Assembly (NCBI GenBank): GCA_043772945.1
Contig: JAYVFR010000024.1
Location: 1-64,000, forward strand
Length of the DNA stretch: 64,000 nt
Source: JAYVFR01 sp043772945
GTDB taxonomy: Bacteria > Patescibacteriota > JACMRA01
Reading direction: 5' to 3'
Under the pieces are notes generated by a model. That model had not been told where the DNA came from. It saw only the letters and a list, made by a program, of their open reading frames with translations, and did no database searches. Positions within the stretch are counted from its first letter, which is position 1; every line of letters begins with the position of its first letter. The translations under genes were made by a program, and so were the position numbers. Of the stretch, positions 43,590-52,473 are shown piece by piece.

Positions 43590-46112
43590 ATGTCGTTTTC
43601 ATCTTATAATCATCAGCAAGTTGAATTAAAATGGACTCAAAAATGGCAAGAAACTAACATTTATAAAACTCCTGAATTAAAAAAAGGTGACCTAAAGAAA
43701 TACATTTTAGAAACTTTTCCTTACCCAAGCGCCGATGGACTACATGCTGGACACCCAGTAGGATACACGGCAAGTGACATAACGGCTCGTTTTGCTCGTG
43801 CAAATAATTACAAAGTTCTTTACCCAATGGGTTGGGATGCATTTGGATTACCCACAGAAAATTTTGCCAAAAAAAATAACCGACACCCTCAAGAAGTCAC
43901 AAGTAACTCAATTAAAAATTTTACAAATCAAGTTAAGCGTCTAGGAGCAAGCTATGATTGGGAGAAAGAGATTAATACTAGCGATCCAAATTATTATAAA
44001 TGGACACAGTGGCTGTTTCAATTACTTTATAAACGAGGCCTTGCATACAAGAAAAAAGCTCTAGTTAATTGGGATCCAGTAGATAAAACAGTCCTAGCGA
44101 ATGAACAAATTTTACCAAATGGAACTGCTGAAAGAAGTCAGGCGGTAGTAGAGCAAAAAATGATGAGCCAATGGTTTTTTAAAATTACAGATTATGCAGA
44201 GAGATTGTTAAATGACTTAGACACCCTCGATTGGCCTGAGTCTACCAAGCAAATGCAAAAAAACTGGATCGGTAAAAGTGAAGGTGCAGAAATTGATTTT
44301 AAGATTGAAGACTCCGACCAAAAAATTAGGGTTTTCACAACGGCTCACGATACTATTTTTGGAGTGACTTTTTTAGTAATTTCGCCAGAACACGCTTTTG
44401 CGGATATTTTAACAGCAGATAATAACAAAGAAACAGTTAAAAAATATATTCAGACTGCTAAAACTAAATCTAATTTACAGAGAACAGATTTAAATAAAGA
44501 TAAAACAGGTGTATTTAGTGGTAGCTATTCTATTAACCCAATTAACGGAGCTAAAATTCCCATTTGGATTGCTGATTACGTTCTAACAACTTACGGAACA
44601 GGGGCTGTAATGGCGGTTCCTGGTGAAGATGAGCGGGATTACGAGTTTGCAAATAAATACGATTTACCAATAATTTATACAAATCACACAAATCAATTTG
44701 TTTCATATTCCCAAGAAATTAAAAATAATAAAGAAAAATATACATTAATTAATTCTGGTGAATTTAATGGGCTAAATTTCAAAGTAGGAAAAGACAAAAT
44801 CTTACAAAAAATAGTAGAAAATAAGTATGGCAAAGCAACGGTGAATTATCGATTACGTGATTGGTCTATTGGTCGCCAGCGTTATTGGGGTTGCCCTATT
44901 CCTGTCGTATACGATAAATCAGGTAAAGAAATGTTAATCCCAGAAAGTGATTTGCCGTTAATTTTGCCAGAAGACTTGGATCTTTCAACGGGGCAGATTA
45001 AACCATTGAGTCAAAACCGAGAATTTATCGATTCTGCAAGCTCTAAATACGGGCAAGGTTTCAATTATGAAGGCGATACCATGGACTCGTTTGTTTGCTC
45101 TAGTTGGTATTTCTTTCGATATTGTAGCGGAAATATTGATAACATATTTGCAGACTTTGAAGGCATTAAAAAATGGATGCCAGTTGATCAATACATTATA
45201 GGAGCTGAACATTCAACACTGCACTTATTATATGCTAGATTTTTTACGAAAGTGCTTTTTGATGAGAAGTTAATTGATTTTGATGAACCATTTTTAAAAG
45301 TCCGACATCAAGGCTTACTGCTCGGCGATGATAATAATAAAATGAGTAAATCAAAAGGAAACGTAGTGAATCCTGACGATATCTTTGATAAATATGGGGC
45401 CGATACTTTGCGAATGTATTTAATGTTTATGGGGCCGTTTAATCAGCCAAAGCCTTGGAATACAGATTCTATCAAAGGAGTTAGGAGGTTTATTGAGCGA
45501 GTTTGGAATCTACAAGAGCGAGTTTATTTTGGGCCTAATCAATTTAAGAATTTTGAAGAATTACAAGCTTGGGGTTATATTTGTGGACCAAAAACCGAAA
45601 ATATAATTGAAAAAGCTCTTCACAGATTAACCAAAAAAATTGGTGATGATATTGAGTCTTATTCATTTAACACCTGCATTAGTGAATTTATGAAGTTTAT
45701 TAATCTAGTCGAAGAAACGGGAGCAATTACTGTCAATCAATTACAAAATTTTTTGATACTCCTTGCACCTTTTGCACCTTTTGTGACTGAGGAAATTTGG
45801 GAAAATCTCTCACCAAAAATAAGACAAGGCGATATAGAGTTAGGTAGAGCAGTTATTCAGATAAAGCCTATCAGCTCTATTCACGTACAACCTTGGCCAA
45901 ACTATTCTAGAGAGATGCTAATTGATAATGAAGTTAAAATTGTAGTTCAAATTAACGGTAAAGTTAGAACAGACTTTGAGATTAATATAAATACTCCAGA
46001 AAGTAAAGTGGTCGAACAAGCAACCAAACTGACTGAAAAATGGATTGACGGGAAAACTATCAAATTTACTAAATACATCACGAACAAACTAGTAACAATT
46101 GTAACCGATTAG
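43590..46112 (+). CDS. leuS: Leucyl-tRNA synthetase
   Basis: 840 residues, full length. FPYPSADGLHAGHPVGYT with the HIGH-type signature (52-55), YPMGWDAFGLP, an editing (CP1) domain around 225-400 (TTAHDTIFGV, TYGTGAVMAVPGEDERD), a zinc-like or insertion region, KMSKS at 584-588, and the anticodon-binding C-terminus. It charges tRNA-Leu; the editing site looks intact. It lies just downstream of three tRNA genes and may be read from the same transcript. Confidence 0.97.
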   Translation: MSFSSYNHQQVELKWTQKWQETNIYKTPELKKGDLKKYILETFPYPSADGLHAGHPVGYTASDITARFARANNYKVLYPMGWDAFGLPTENFAKKNNRHPQEVTSNSIKNFTNQVKRLGASYDWEKEINTSDPNYYKWTQWLFQLLYKRGLAYKKKALVNWDPVDKTVLANEQILPNGTAERSQAVVEQKMMSQWFFKITDYAERLLNDLDTLDWPESTKQMQKNWIGKSEGAEIDFKIEDSDQKIRVFTTAHDTIFGVTFLVISPEHAFADILTADNNKETVKKYIQTAKTKSNLQRTDLNKDKTGVFSGSYSINPINGAKIPIWIADYVLTTYGTGAVMAVPGEDERDYEFANKYDLPIIYTNHTNQFVSYSQEIKNNKEKYTLINSGEFNGLNFKVGKDKILQKIVENKYGKATVNYRLRDWSIGRQRYWGCPIPVVYDKSGKEMLIPESDLPLILPEDLDLSTGQIKPLSQNREFIDSASSKYGQGFNYEGDTMDSFVCSSWYFFRYCSGNIDNIFADFEGIKKWMPVDQYIIGAEHSTLHLLYARFFTKVLFDEKLIDFDEPFLKVRHQGLLLGDDNNKMSKSKGNVVNPDDIFDKYGADTLRMYLMFMGPFNQPKPWNTDSIKGVRRFIERVWNLQERVYFGPNQFKNFEELQAWGYICGPKTENIIEKALHRLTKKIGDDIESYSFNTCISEFMKFINLVEETGAITVNQLQNFLILLAPFAPFVTEEIWENLSPKIRQGDIELGRAVIQIKPISSIHVQPWPNYSREMLIDNEVKIVVQINGKVRTDFEININTPESKVVEQATKLTEKWIDGKTIKFTKYITNKLVTIVTD

Positions 46113-46174
46113 TTATTTAGCCTATTCGCCATTTACTTAAAGTAGTAAGTAGTTTTTAAAAAAATACCTGACAC

Positions 46175-46205
46175 AAAAAAACAGCTAGTCGAGAAAGACT
46201 AACTG
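46175..46205 (-). terminator. Rho-independent terminator of the gene at 46259
   Basis: On the minus strand CAGTTAGTC (46205-46197) pairs with GACTAGCTG (46190-46182), nine pairs with one G-U and a six-base loop, followed by a T7 run (46181-46175). Confidence 0.85.
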
Positions 46206-46258
46206 GTAACGTAGTTTATAGACTTAAATAAGGTCTGTTCATTTTTAAAAGTTTAACT

Positions 46259-46531
46259 TTATATTAAAAGGTTCTCAAAATTTTCTTTTCCCCAAGAAAC
46301 TTGAACGCTTACAATTTTGTAGTTATCAAAGTAATCTTTTTTATTAGCCATATAATTAGTATAAACACCTTTTAAGATTTCTAGTTTTCTATGGATATTG
46401 AGAAAGTCAATAGTTGGGCCTACCGCTTGCTCATTAAAAATAGTTGTCTTGTTTGCTTTTTTATATATTGCCGTAATTTCAAGCTGGTATGCAGTTTGGT
46501 TAGGTTCTGTTCTCTTAAGTTTTGAAGGCAC
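46259..46531 (-). CDS. Small protein of unknown function
   Basis: 90 residues from a GTG at 46531 (PSKLKRTEPNQTAYQLEITA...). Mixed alpha/beta composition with Lys-rich surface, no signal peptide. No family recognised. It is a complete transcription unit: divergent -35 palindrome upstream (46589-46603; TTTGCT -10 at 46571-46566) and a strong terminator downstream, so I believe it is real. Confidence 0.6.
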   Translation of the reverse strand: MPSKLKRTEPNQTAYQLEITAIYKKANKTTIFNEQAVGPTIDFLNIHRKLEILKGVYTNYMANKKDYFDNYKIVSVQVSWGKENFENLLI

Positions 46532-46565
46532 GAAAATTCTCCGAGAAGGTCTTTAAGAACCTCTC

Positions 46566-46603
46566 TAGCAAATTAACCTTAATTAAATTTGTCAAATTGA
46601 CAA
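46566..46603. promoter_or_regulatory. Back-to-back divergent -35 boxes
   Basis: TTGTCAA-A-TTGACAA (46589-46603) is a perfect palindrome containing two opposed TTGACA boxes, one for the gene at 46259-46531 and one for the Wzz-like gene. The leftward -10 is TTTGCT (46571-46566); the rightward -10 is unclear. Confidence 0.5.
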
Positions 46604-46650
46604 GAATTAGAATCCAAAGCTCTTTTAAGAACATAAATAAACACATAATC

Positions 46651-47331
46651 ATGCCTGGTACATCACAAAATAATTTACAAAGTTTGTTATCAAAATTCCA
46701 AAAACGACTTTGGCTCGTATTGTTATTAAGTTTAATTATTGGGTTTTTAGGTTTCATCAATTTCAATAGCAAAAACAGCTACCTCGTTTCCACTGGAATT
46801 AGCTTAGAATTGCCGGCTTTAACTGGTCAAGTAGATAATCAAATAAATGTAGATTCTAACAATAATAACTTAAAAGACAGCCTTCTTTGGTCCCAGGCCC
46901 AAGACAATCAAGTTTATATTCCAACTAGAGGACAATTAAATAAATATTTTTATAATCAACTATCTAGCGTTAGAATCCAAAAAATTATTTTAGACAAATT
47001 AGGTGAAAAACCATCAAATGGAATCGAAAAAAAACTAATTTATGATTTAGTCGACAATAACAGTGGCTATATAGTCATTAATTATTCCACTAGTTCAGAA
47101 AGTATCAGCAACAAATTTAACGATGTTATTAAACAAGTAGTTGCTAATAATATTCTTCCGGAGTGGAATCAAGGCAAATCTTTAAAATACCAAGCTCAAG
47201 GAGTTGTTAGTAGTGATCCCGAAATTATCGTACAAACTGTCAGTGCTCAATTAAAAGTTATTCCTTTTATCATTTCTTTGATTATAACATCATTGCTTGC
47301 TATAATTATTCCGCTCAAAAAAGAAATATAA
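46651..47331 (+). CDS. Wzz/chain-length-determinant-like membrane protein
   Basis: 227 residues from ATG 46651. A transmembrane helix near residues 20-40 and another at 200-222 (FIISLIITSLLAIIIPL) flank an extracellular alpha/beta domain, the layout of Wzz and Wzc-type polysaccharide co-polymerases. The domain contains VRIQKIILDKLG and a repeat-like SNKFNDVIKQVV helix. No kinase domain. Assignment is by topology only. It is followed ten bases later by a second small membrane gene. Confidence 0.5.
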   Translation: MPGTSQNNLQSLLSKFQKRLWLVLLLSLIIGFLGFINFNSKNSYLVSTGISLELPALTGQVDNQINVDSNNNNLKDSLLWSQAQDNQVYIPTRGQLNKYFYNQLSSVRIQKIILDKLGEKPSNGIEKKLIYDLVDNNSGYIVINYSTSSESISNKFNDVIKQVVANNILPEWNQGKSLKYQAQGVVSSDPEIIVQTVSAQLKVIPFIISLIITSLLAIIIPLKKEI

Positions 47332-47341
47332 ACATCAAATT

Positions 47342-47737
47342 ATGAACCAAATAAATTGGCTGTCAAGCTTTATACTTAGATTAATTTTTAATCCTTTTAT
47401 CTTGATGCAACATGATAATTACAACCTTTTAAAATACTGGTACCATCAACTTTTTACAAACTTTAGTGGTAGAGGTTACAAGTTTAAGTTTGAATTTAAA
47501 GATTATAGTATTGCAATATTTGCTCTTAGTTTTTATTTTTTGATTGTTAAATGGACGTTTGAATTACTTACAAGCTCAACTGTCCCTCTAAATAATAATC
47601 AATGGGTATGGTTTGGAATTTTAACATTTTTGTTATTAGTTTTCGGGCAACCTTTCTTTTTGACCATTTCAGTAATTTGCACTTTTCCAATTAATTTTTT
47701 ACACAAAATATTTTCAGACAAAAAAAAATCAGACTAG
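47342..47737 (+). CDS. Small polytopic membrane protein
   Basis: 131 residues with hydrophobic segments near 8-22 (weak), 52-75, 85-105 and 108-125. Ends in a Lys-rich cytoplasmic tail. Probably cotranscribed with the Wzz-like gene. No family recognised. Confidence 0.6.
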   Translation: MNQINWLSSFILRLIFNPFILMQHDNYNLLKYWYHQLFTNFSGRGYKFKFEFKDYSIAIFALSFYFLIVKWTFELLTSSTVPLNNNQWVWFGILTFLLLVFGQPFFLTISVICTFPINFLHKIFSDKKKSD

Positions 47738-47797
47738 ACATATTAAAAAAATACAATCCACGTCTGAATATAATAAACTAAATTTTATTAAAACTCT

Positions 47798-48646
47798 CTA
47801 TTTAAAAGTTACAAGCTTTGCTTGGCTTAGAAACCAGATTAAATAAAAAGTTGGGTCAAATTGCCACCATTTAAGTCCATGCCTCGCAGAGTCTTGCTTG
47901 TAATGATGATTGTTATGCCAGCCTTCGCCAAAAGTTAAAAGGGCTACCCACCAGCAGTTTTTAGAATTATCAGTTGTTTGGTAATCTCTAAACCCCCAAA
48001 GATGAGAAGCAGAATTAACGAGCCATGTAATGTGCCAAACAAATACTGTTCGTACAAAGAAACCCCAAATCAACCCCCCAAAACCGAAAATCCAATAAAT
48101 CAAAAAAGCAGAAGCTATATTGATAATCAAAAAGTTTTTTTTGTTACCAAAAAATCTATACATACGACCTTGCTTCAACAGATTAGCTTTTAAGCGGTTT
48201 TGCTGATCGGATAGAGGATAGCTATAAAAAAGCCAAACAAAGTGCGACCACAAAAAGCCCCTAATTTTGTTTTGGTCCTGAACGGGAGAGTGAGTATCAA
48301 ATTCAGTATCAGAGTTTAAATGGTGTTTAAAGTGATCCGTTACCCATTCAACAACATCTCCTTGCATAGCCATCGTGCTAGCCAAAAAAGTAATAAACAG
48401 CACGAATTGATTTCGGATTTCAAAGCTTCTATGAGTAAAAAATCGATGAAGTCCAAAGGTAACTCCCAAGCCCGTAAAAATGTACAAAACTACAAAAAGC
48501 CATAAATTGGTAGCGTTGAAAGTGATTGGAGCAAATATGAAAGCAACAGAGTGAACAAAGAGAATTAGTCCAAATGTGATAGGGCTGAAAACCTTGCCAG
48601 CTCTATTAACAGGGCTAGAAAACAAGTTCTCTAAACTTCTTAACAT
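47798..48646 (-). CDS. Acyl-lipid/acyl-CoA delta-9-type fatty acid desaturase
   Basis: 282 residues. The three histidine boxes of membrane desaturases are present: HRFFTH (67-72), DHFKHH (104-109) and GWHNNHH near 240, with four hydrophobic segments between them. It introduces a double bond into acyl chains using a di-iron centre and O2. Such an enzyme is unexpected in a small fermentative genome without visible fatty-acid synthesis; it might modify lipids taken from a host. Confidence 0.92.
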   Translation of the reverse strand: MLRSLENLFSSPVNRAGKVFSPITFGLILFVHSVAFIFAPITFNATNLWLFVVLYIFTGLGVTFGLHRFFTHRSFEIRNQFVLFITFLASTMAMQGDVVEWVTDHFKHHLNSDTEFDTHSPVQDQNKIRGFLWSHFVWLFYSYPLSDQQNRLKANLLKQGRMYRFFGNKKNFLIINIASAFLIYWIFGFGGLIWGFFVRTVFVWHITWLVNSASHLWGFRDYQTTDNSKNCWWVALLTFGEGWHNNHHYKQDSARHGLKWWQFDPTFYLIWFLSQAKLVTFK

Positions 48647-48797
48647 AAATACAGTCTTCCTAATTAAAAAAAGTGACTAAACTGACAGTTGATAATTATA
48701 TTTTTGTCGTCAAGCACAAAAAAAGCCCTTTGATAAACAAAAAGACCAAAACAGATTTACCAAAAAACCCTTAATGAGGAGAGCGGTAGATTTTTTT

Positions 48798-50141
48798 TTA
48801 GTTAGTCAATTCCTTGTTTAGACTCTCAGTTAAATTAATAATTCCATCCTTTGTAATCACAATATCATCTTCAATTCTAATAGCTATTCCACGGTATTCT
48901 AATGGCACGGATTCATCACCTTCTCTAATATAAATTCCAGGTTCCACTGTAATACACATCCCTTCAATAAAGGCCGTGTCAATTCGCAAACCATCAGAAT
49001 CTAAATATTGACAATCATCATGGACATCAAGCCCAATCCAATGACCTACTCCATGCATATAAAATTTCTTATAGTCCTTACTGTTAGTATTTCCTTGCAA
49101 GGTTTTTTCCAGTAATCCAAGCTTGATTAAGCCGTTTGTAATCAATTCAACTGATTTAGTATGGTAACTTAAGTAAGTCACTTTACCTGATTTTAAAAGC
49201 TCTATCAAACCCTTGTTAGTTTCTAAAACTATATTGTAAATATTTTTTTGAGCTTGTGTGTAATTTCTAGTTGGATGATAACATCTGGTTATATCACTGG
49301 CGTAATAATTATACTCACACCCTGCATCTACTAACAGAAATTCATCTTTTTTGATAATATCATTGTTCTGCCCGTAATGTAGAATGCAACCATTATTTCC
49401 TGAAGCTACAATAGCAGGATAAGACCAAGTAACACCGTTTTGAGCATATTTATAATATAAATCAGCTTCAAATAACTTCTCGGAATAGACCTTTTCCTCA
49501 GCAATTGCTTTAAGCATATTCTCCTCAGCAAATTCGTGAGCTAAAACATTAATCCGACCAACCTCCTTCATTTGCTCTACTTCCCAAGGAGATTTAATCA
49601 CCCGTAACTGCTTTATTAAACTACGGGTTTTAATTACCGTTTCTAAATTATCAATGCTAGTACGTCTAGAAGCACTAAAGATATAGTCAAAAATTTCTGC
49701 ACGAATGTTAGAATAATCACCTTTTAAATCAAAATAAATAGTTTGATGGTTGCTTAATTGCTCTTTTAAATCACTCTCAAGCTGGCTAAACCATTTTACG
49801 TTTTTAAAATCTTGATTAGCTTCTTTAATCCCCGTAATTTCTACAACCTGATTTTTATCAAGCCTTTTTCCAAGCCATACTTCCTCCAATAAGTTTCTAT
49901 CTTGAGTGTAAACTATTTCTGTCATTACTCCATTTTTTTTGGAAATGATAATTGCACACTCTGGTCTATCGAGCCCTGTAAAGTACCAAAATGAACTGTC
50001 TTGCCTAAATGAATGCTCTACATCAGCATTTCGAGTTTTCAAACTAGCGCTCAAAAGTACAAAAATACTATTATCTTGCATTAAATTTACTAATTTACTA
50101 CGACGGGTTATCAATTCACTGTGAGGAATAAAATTGGGCAT
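48798..50141 (-). CDS. pepP: Xaa-Pro aminopeptidase (M24B family)
   Basis: 447 residues. The N-terminal domain includes HSFRQDSSFWYFTGLDRPE, typical of AMP_N. The C-terminal pita-bread domain has DAGCEYNYYASDITR (two Asp ligands), MHGVGHWIGLDVHD (His), VEPGIYI (Glu) and IRIEDDI (Glu). It removes N-terminal residues ahead of proline with two Mn ions. First start ATG 50141 gives normal length. Confidence 0.94.
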   Translation of the reverse strand: MPNFIPHSELITRRSKLVNLMQDNSIFVLLSASLKTRNADVEHSFRQDSSFWYFTGLDRPECAIIISKKNGVMTEIVYTQDRNLLEEVWLGKRLDKNQVVEITGIKEANQDFKNVKWFSQLESDLKEQLSNHQTIYFDLKGDYSNIRAEIFDYIFSASRRTSIDNLETVIKTRSLIKQLRVIKSPWEVEQMKEVGRINVLAHEFAEENMLKAIAEEKVYSEKLFEADLYYKYAQNGVTWSYPAIVASGNNGCILHYGQNNDIIKKDEFLLVDAGCEYNYYASDITRCYHPTRNYTQAQKNIYNIVLETNKGLIELLKSGKVTYLSYHTKSVELITNGLIKLGLLEKTLQGNTNSKDYKKFYMHGVGHWIGLDVHDDCQYLDSDGLRIDTAFIEGMCITVEPGIYIREGDESVPLEYRGIAIRIEDDIVITKDGIINLTESLNKELTN

Positions 50142-50180
50142 AAAAAAAAGATTAAAAAATTATATTATTATTAGTTAATA

Positions 50181-50552
50181 TTAACTATTTTGTGTAAAAG
50201 AGTTCTGTTCACTGTCCCATTTAGGGCTAATCTCAACGAGACAAACAGCTTTTCCAGAAAGAGAATAAAGAGTTTCAGGAGTAATAGCAAGTCGATCCCC
50301 CTTCTCTAAAACCATTAACTCATCGCGAATATCTACAACCACATAGCCATGGAGAACAGTTATAGTTTCAGTACAAATTTTATTAACACTGTAACCATCT
50401 TTGATTTCAGGGTAGCGTCCATCTGTCCAAACAATAGCAAGAGTTCCTTCAAGGTTTAAACACACTTCGCCACCTGCAGTCGGATACACAATAGCATCAG
50501 TTAAATTATATTCCCGGAGAAGTTTAATAAAATTTTTTTTGATTGTTGACAT
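50181..50552 (-). CDS. Small cupin-fold protein
   Basis: 123 residues. ETITVLHGYVVVDI, LEKGDRLAITPETLYSL and VCLVEISPKWDSEQN follow a single cupin barrel of the mannose-6-phosphate-isomerase C-terminal type. Metal-binding histidines are mostly missing, so it may be a sugar-binding or regulatory protein. It lies between the Pro-aminopeptidase gene and a larger hypothetical gene on the same strand with short gaps. Confidence 0.65.
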   Translation of the reverse strand: MSTIKKNFIKLLREYNLTDAIVYPTAGGEVCLNLEGTLAIVWTDGRYPEIKDGYSVNKICTETITVLHGYVVVDIRDELMVLEKGDRLAITPETLYSLSGKAVCLVEISPKWDSEQNSFTQNS

Positions 50553-50572
50553 ATTTATAGTTTAAATTAATT

Positions 50573-52138
50573 TTAATCACCTTCATACCCTCGATTTGCA
50601 TTTCTAGAATAACCATGAATTGCAGGACATTTGAATTGCTCATAAACCCCACAAGTAACCCTACTGCTAGAATCTAGAATTATAGCCCCTCGTCTATTAT
50701 CACGATATTCAAGCCCAATAGCCAGATACTCCGCAAGACTTTCTGGAACTATCTGATACATAATTCTATTTTGATATTGCTCGCTAGATTCGTTACTATA
50801 TTGTGGAAACCATTTTTGGTAAAGGTTTAATCTTTGTTTTGCTGTATTTTGCAATAATGCTAAAATTTCTTTTTTAGTTTGCGGATTATTTGAGCTTGCA
50901 AGATCTCCCAAATGATTTGTTAAAACTTGTTTTTGATCCCAAAAACTTTGATCAGACATTATCAAATCGCCACTCAATTTAGTTTGAGCATTAATTTTTC
51001 GAACCTTATACTCGGCTTGAATTTTAGTTAGTTGGTCCTGCAAAGCTATTGTACTAGCTTCTTTTGATAAATTCATACTAGGATTACCATTTTCAGGAAA
51101 CTCCCAAGTTGGTAAACTATGATTCACTTCGGTTGGAACATGTTTGGAAGTAGCTTTCAAAACTCCCTCTACCAAATCAAAGCTTTTAGCCGTTACAACA
51201 CCGCTAGTAATTTGACCCCTGTCTCCACTTCCAAAACCTTTAAAATCAAAGTGAAAAACTCGATTTTCATCGTAAAACCCACTGTAATCAGGACAAGTAA
51301 CAATATCAAGAGATAGTCTATTTTGACCAAGTGCCTCTACAATCTTTTGATTAATTGCATCTGTGTTTCTCAAATACCAGAGATTAACTTTTTGATTTGA
51401 ATAAATATCGATCCAAATTTGAGTTATCACCTCAGCATACTCTCTTAGCTCTATTGGAGACAAATTTTTGTAAGTTATTAAAACGCGCAAAATTGACTTC
51501 TTAACCTCAGTTTCTATCGCTTTTGTAAATTTTTTTAGCTTGGGGTCTAAATTTCTTAACTCGAGTTTATTAGTATTTTCAATGTGTGAGTAAATTAAAC
51601 TTTTACCAACAGTGCTAGTTTGACTCAAATAAGTCGCCCTCTCACCATTCGATAAATAATCTAACCCTCTCTCTGTTTCAATCATTCTACTTCCTATCTC
51701 GGGAGTATTCACCCTTCCTCTGGTTAAACCAAGCTCTAAAGCTGTTTTTTTGATACTATTTTTTACACACTCACTTAAAAGACCTTGAATTTTACCGATT
51801 AAACTATTATTTTTAGTATGATTTTCTAAATAGATTTTAATCCTACTGTTAACGGATTTACGAATTTGATTATAAAGATTGTCTAAATTATCATCTTTTT
51901 TAAAATATAATTGTTGAGAATTGGAACAAATAGTTTGTTGAATTTCTTGGGCAAAATTGATTATATTAACACCAATTGACTCTAAAGATTTTTTTAGCTG
52001 TAAATTAGTAGCAATTAGATTAGCTAAATTCTCAGCCAATCTTGGAGAATTAATTATTTGATAAATCTGAGTTTTTAATTCAAGATTTGAAGTTTGTTGA
52101 AGGTGTTTTAGTTCTCCAATGCAGTTAGTAACAGACAT
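50573..52138 (-). CDS. Large cytoplasmic protein, unknown function
   Basis: 521 residues, mostly helical in the first half (LANLIATNLQLKKSLESIG...), with a more conserved-looking C-terminal half: VTCPDYSGFYDENRVFHFDF, FGSGDRGQITSGVVTAKSFD and a final VYEQFKCPAIHGYS. No membrane segment, no signal peptide. I recognise no family. It heads a probable three-gene minus-strand unit with the cupin and Pro-aminopeptidase genes. Confidence 0.6.
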   Translation of the reverse strand: MSVTNCIGELKHLQQTSNLELKTQIYQIINSPRLAENLANLIATNLQLKKSLESIGVNIINFAQEIQQTICSNSQQLYFKKDDNLDNLYNQIRKSVNSRIKIYLENHTKNNSLIGKIQGLLSECVKNSIKKTALELGLTRGRVNTPEIGSRMIETERGLDYLSNGERATYLSQTSTVGKSLIYSHIENTNKLELRNLDPKLKKFTKAIETEVKKSILRVLITYKNLSPIELREYAEVITQIWIDIYSNQKVNLWYLRNTDAINQKIVEALGQNRLSLDIVTCPDYSGFYDENRVFHFDFKGFGSGDRGQITSGVVTAKSFDLVEGVLKATSKHVPTEVNHSLPTWEFPENGNPSMNLSKEASTIALQDQLTKIQAEYKVRKINAQTKLSGDLIMSDQSFWDQKQVLTNHLGDLASSNNPQTKKEILALLQNTAKQRLNLYQKWFPQYSNESSEQYQNRIMYQIVPESLAEYLAIGLEYRDNRRGAIILDSSSRVTCGVYEQFKCPAIHGYSRNANRGYEGD

Positions 52139-52190
52139 ACATTATTAGAAAGTTAAAAGAATTTGATGAAAATAGTAAAATCAAGGTAAT

Positions 52191-52336
52191 AAAAAAAAGC
52201 TCCTAGTTTGTGGCTAGAAGCTTAGTTCCTCATAAAATATTTTAACAAAATTTTAAAACAACAAGGCTTTAGCCCTTTTTAGGGAGCCAAAAAAATGTGC
52301 TTAAGAAAGAATTTAGATATTTCATAATGCGAAATT
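52191..52336 (-). ncRNA. Candidate small RNA with its own promoter and terminator
   Basis: On the minus strand, TTGACA (52371-52366), 17-base spacer and TTGATT (52348-52343) predict a start near 52336. A strong terminator closes it: AAGCTTCTAG (52223-52214) with CTAGGAGCTT (52206-52197), one mismatch, then a T run to 52191. Inside, GGCT-CCCT-AAAA-AGGG...AGCC (52288-52265) forms a hairpin. No reading frame fits. No known RNA family recognised. It fills most of the 335-base gap 52139-52473. Confidence 0.45.
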
Positions 52337-52433
52337 ACTCTTAATCAAAGCCAGTTTTATTATTTTGTCAAGGCTACTGACGTATTCTATTATTTCTACC
52401 CAAATTTGTTTAACTCAAGCTTTCTACCAACTT

Positions 52434-52462
52434 TTGACAAAGCTTGGGATATTTTTTATTTC
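52434..52462 (+). promoter_or_regulatory. Promoter of the SDR gene
   Basis: TTGACA (52434-52439), 17-base spacer, TATTTC (52457-52462). Leader of about five bases to ATG 52474. Confidence 0.5.
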
Positions 52463-52473
52463 TTAATGTCAAT

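Noticed and set aside
46515..46772. Minus-strand frame of 85 codons across the divergent promoter region
   Set aside because: It would cover both the divergent promoter palindrome and the start of the Wzz-like gene.
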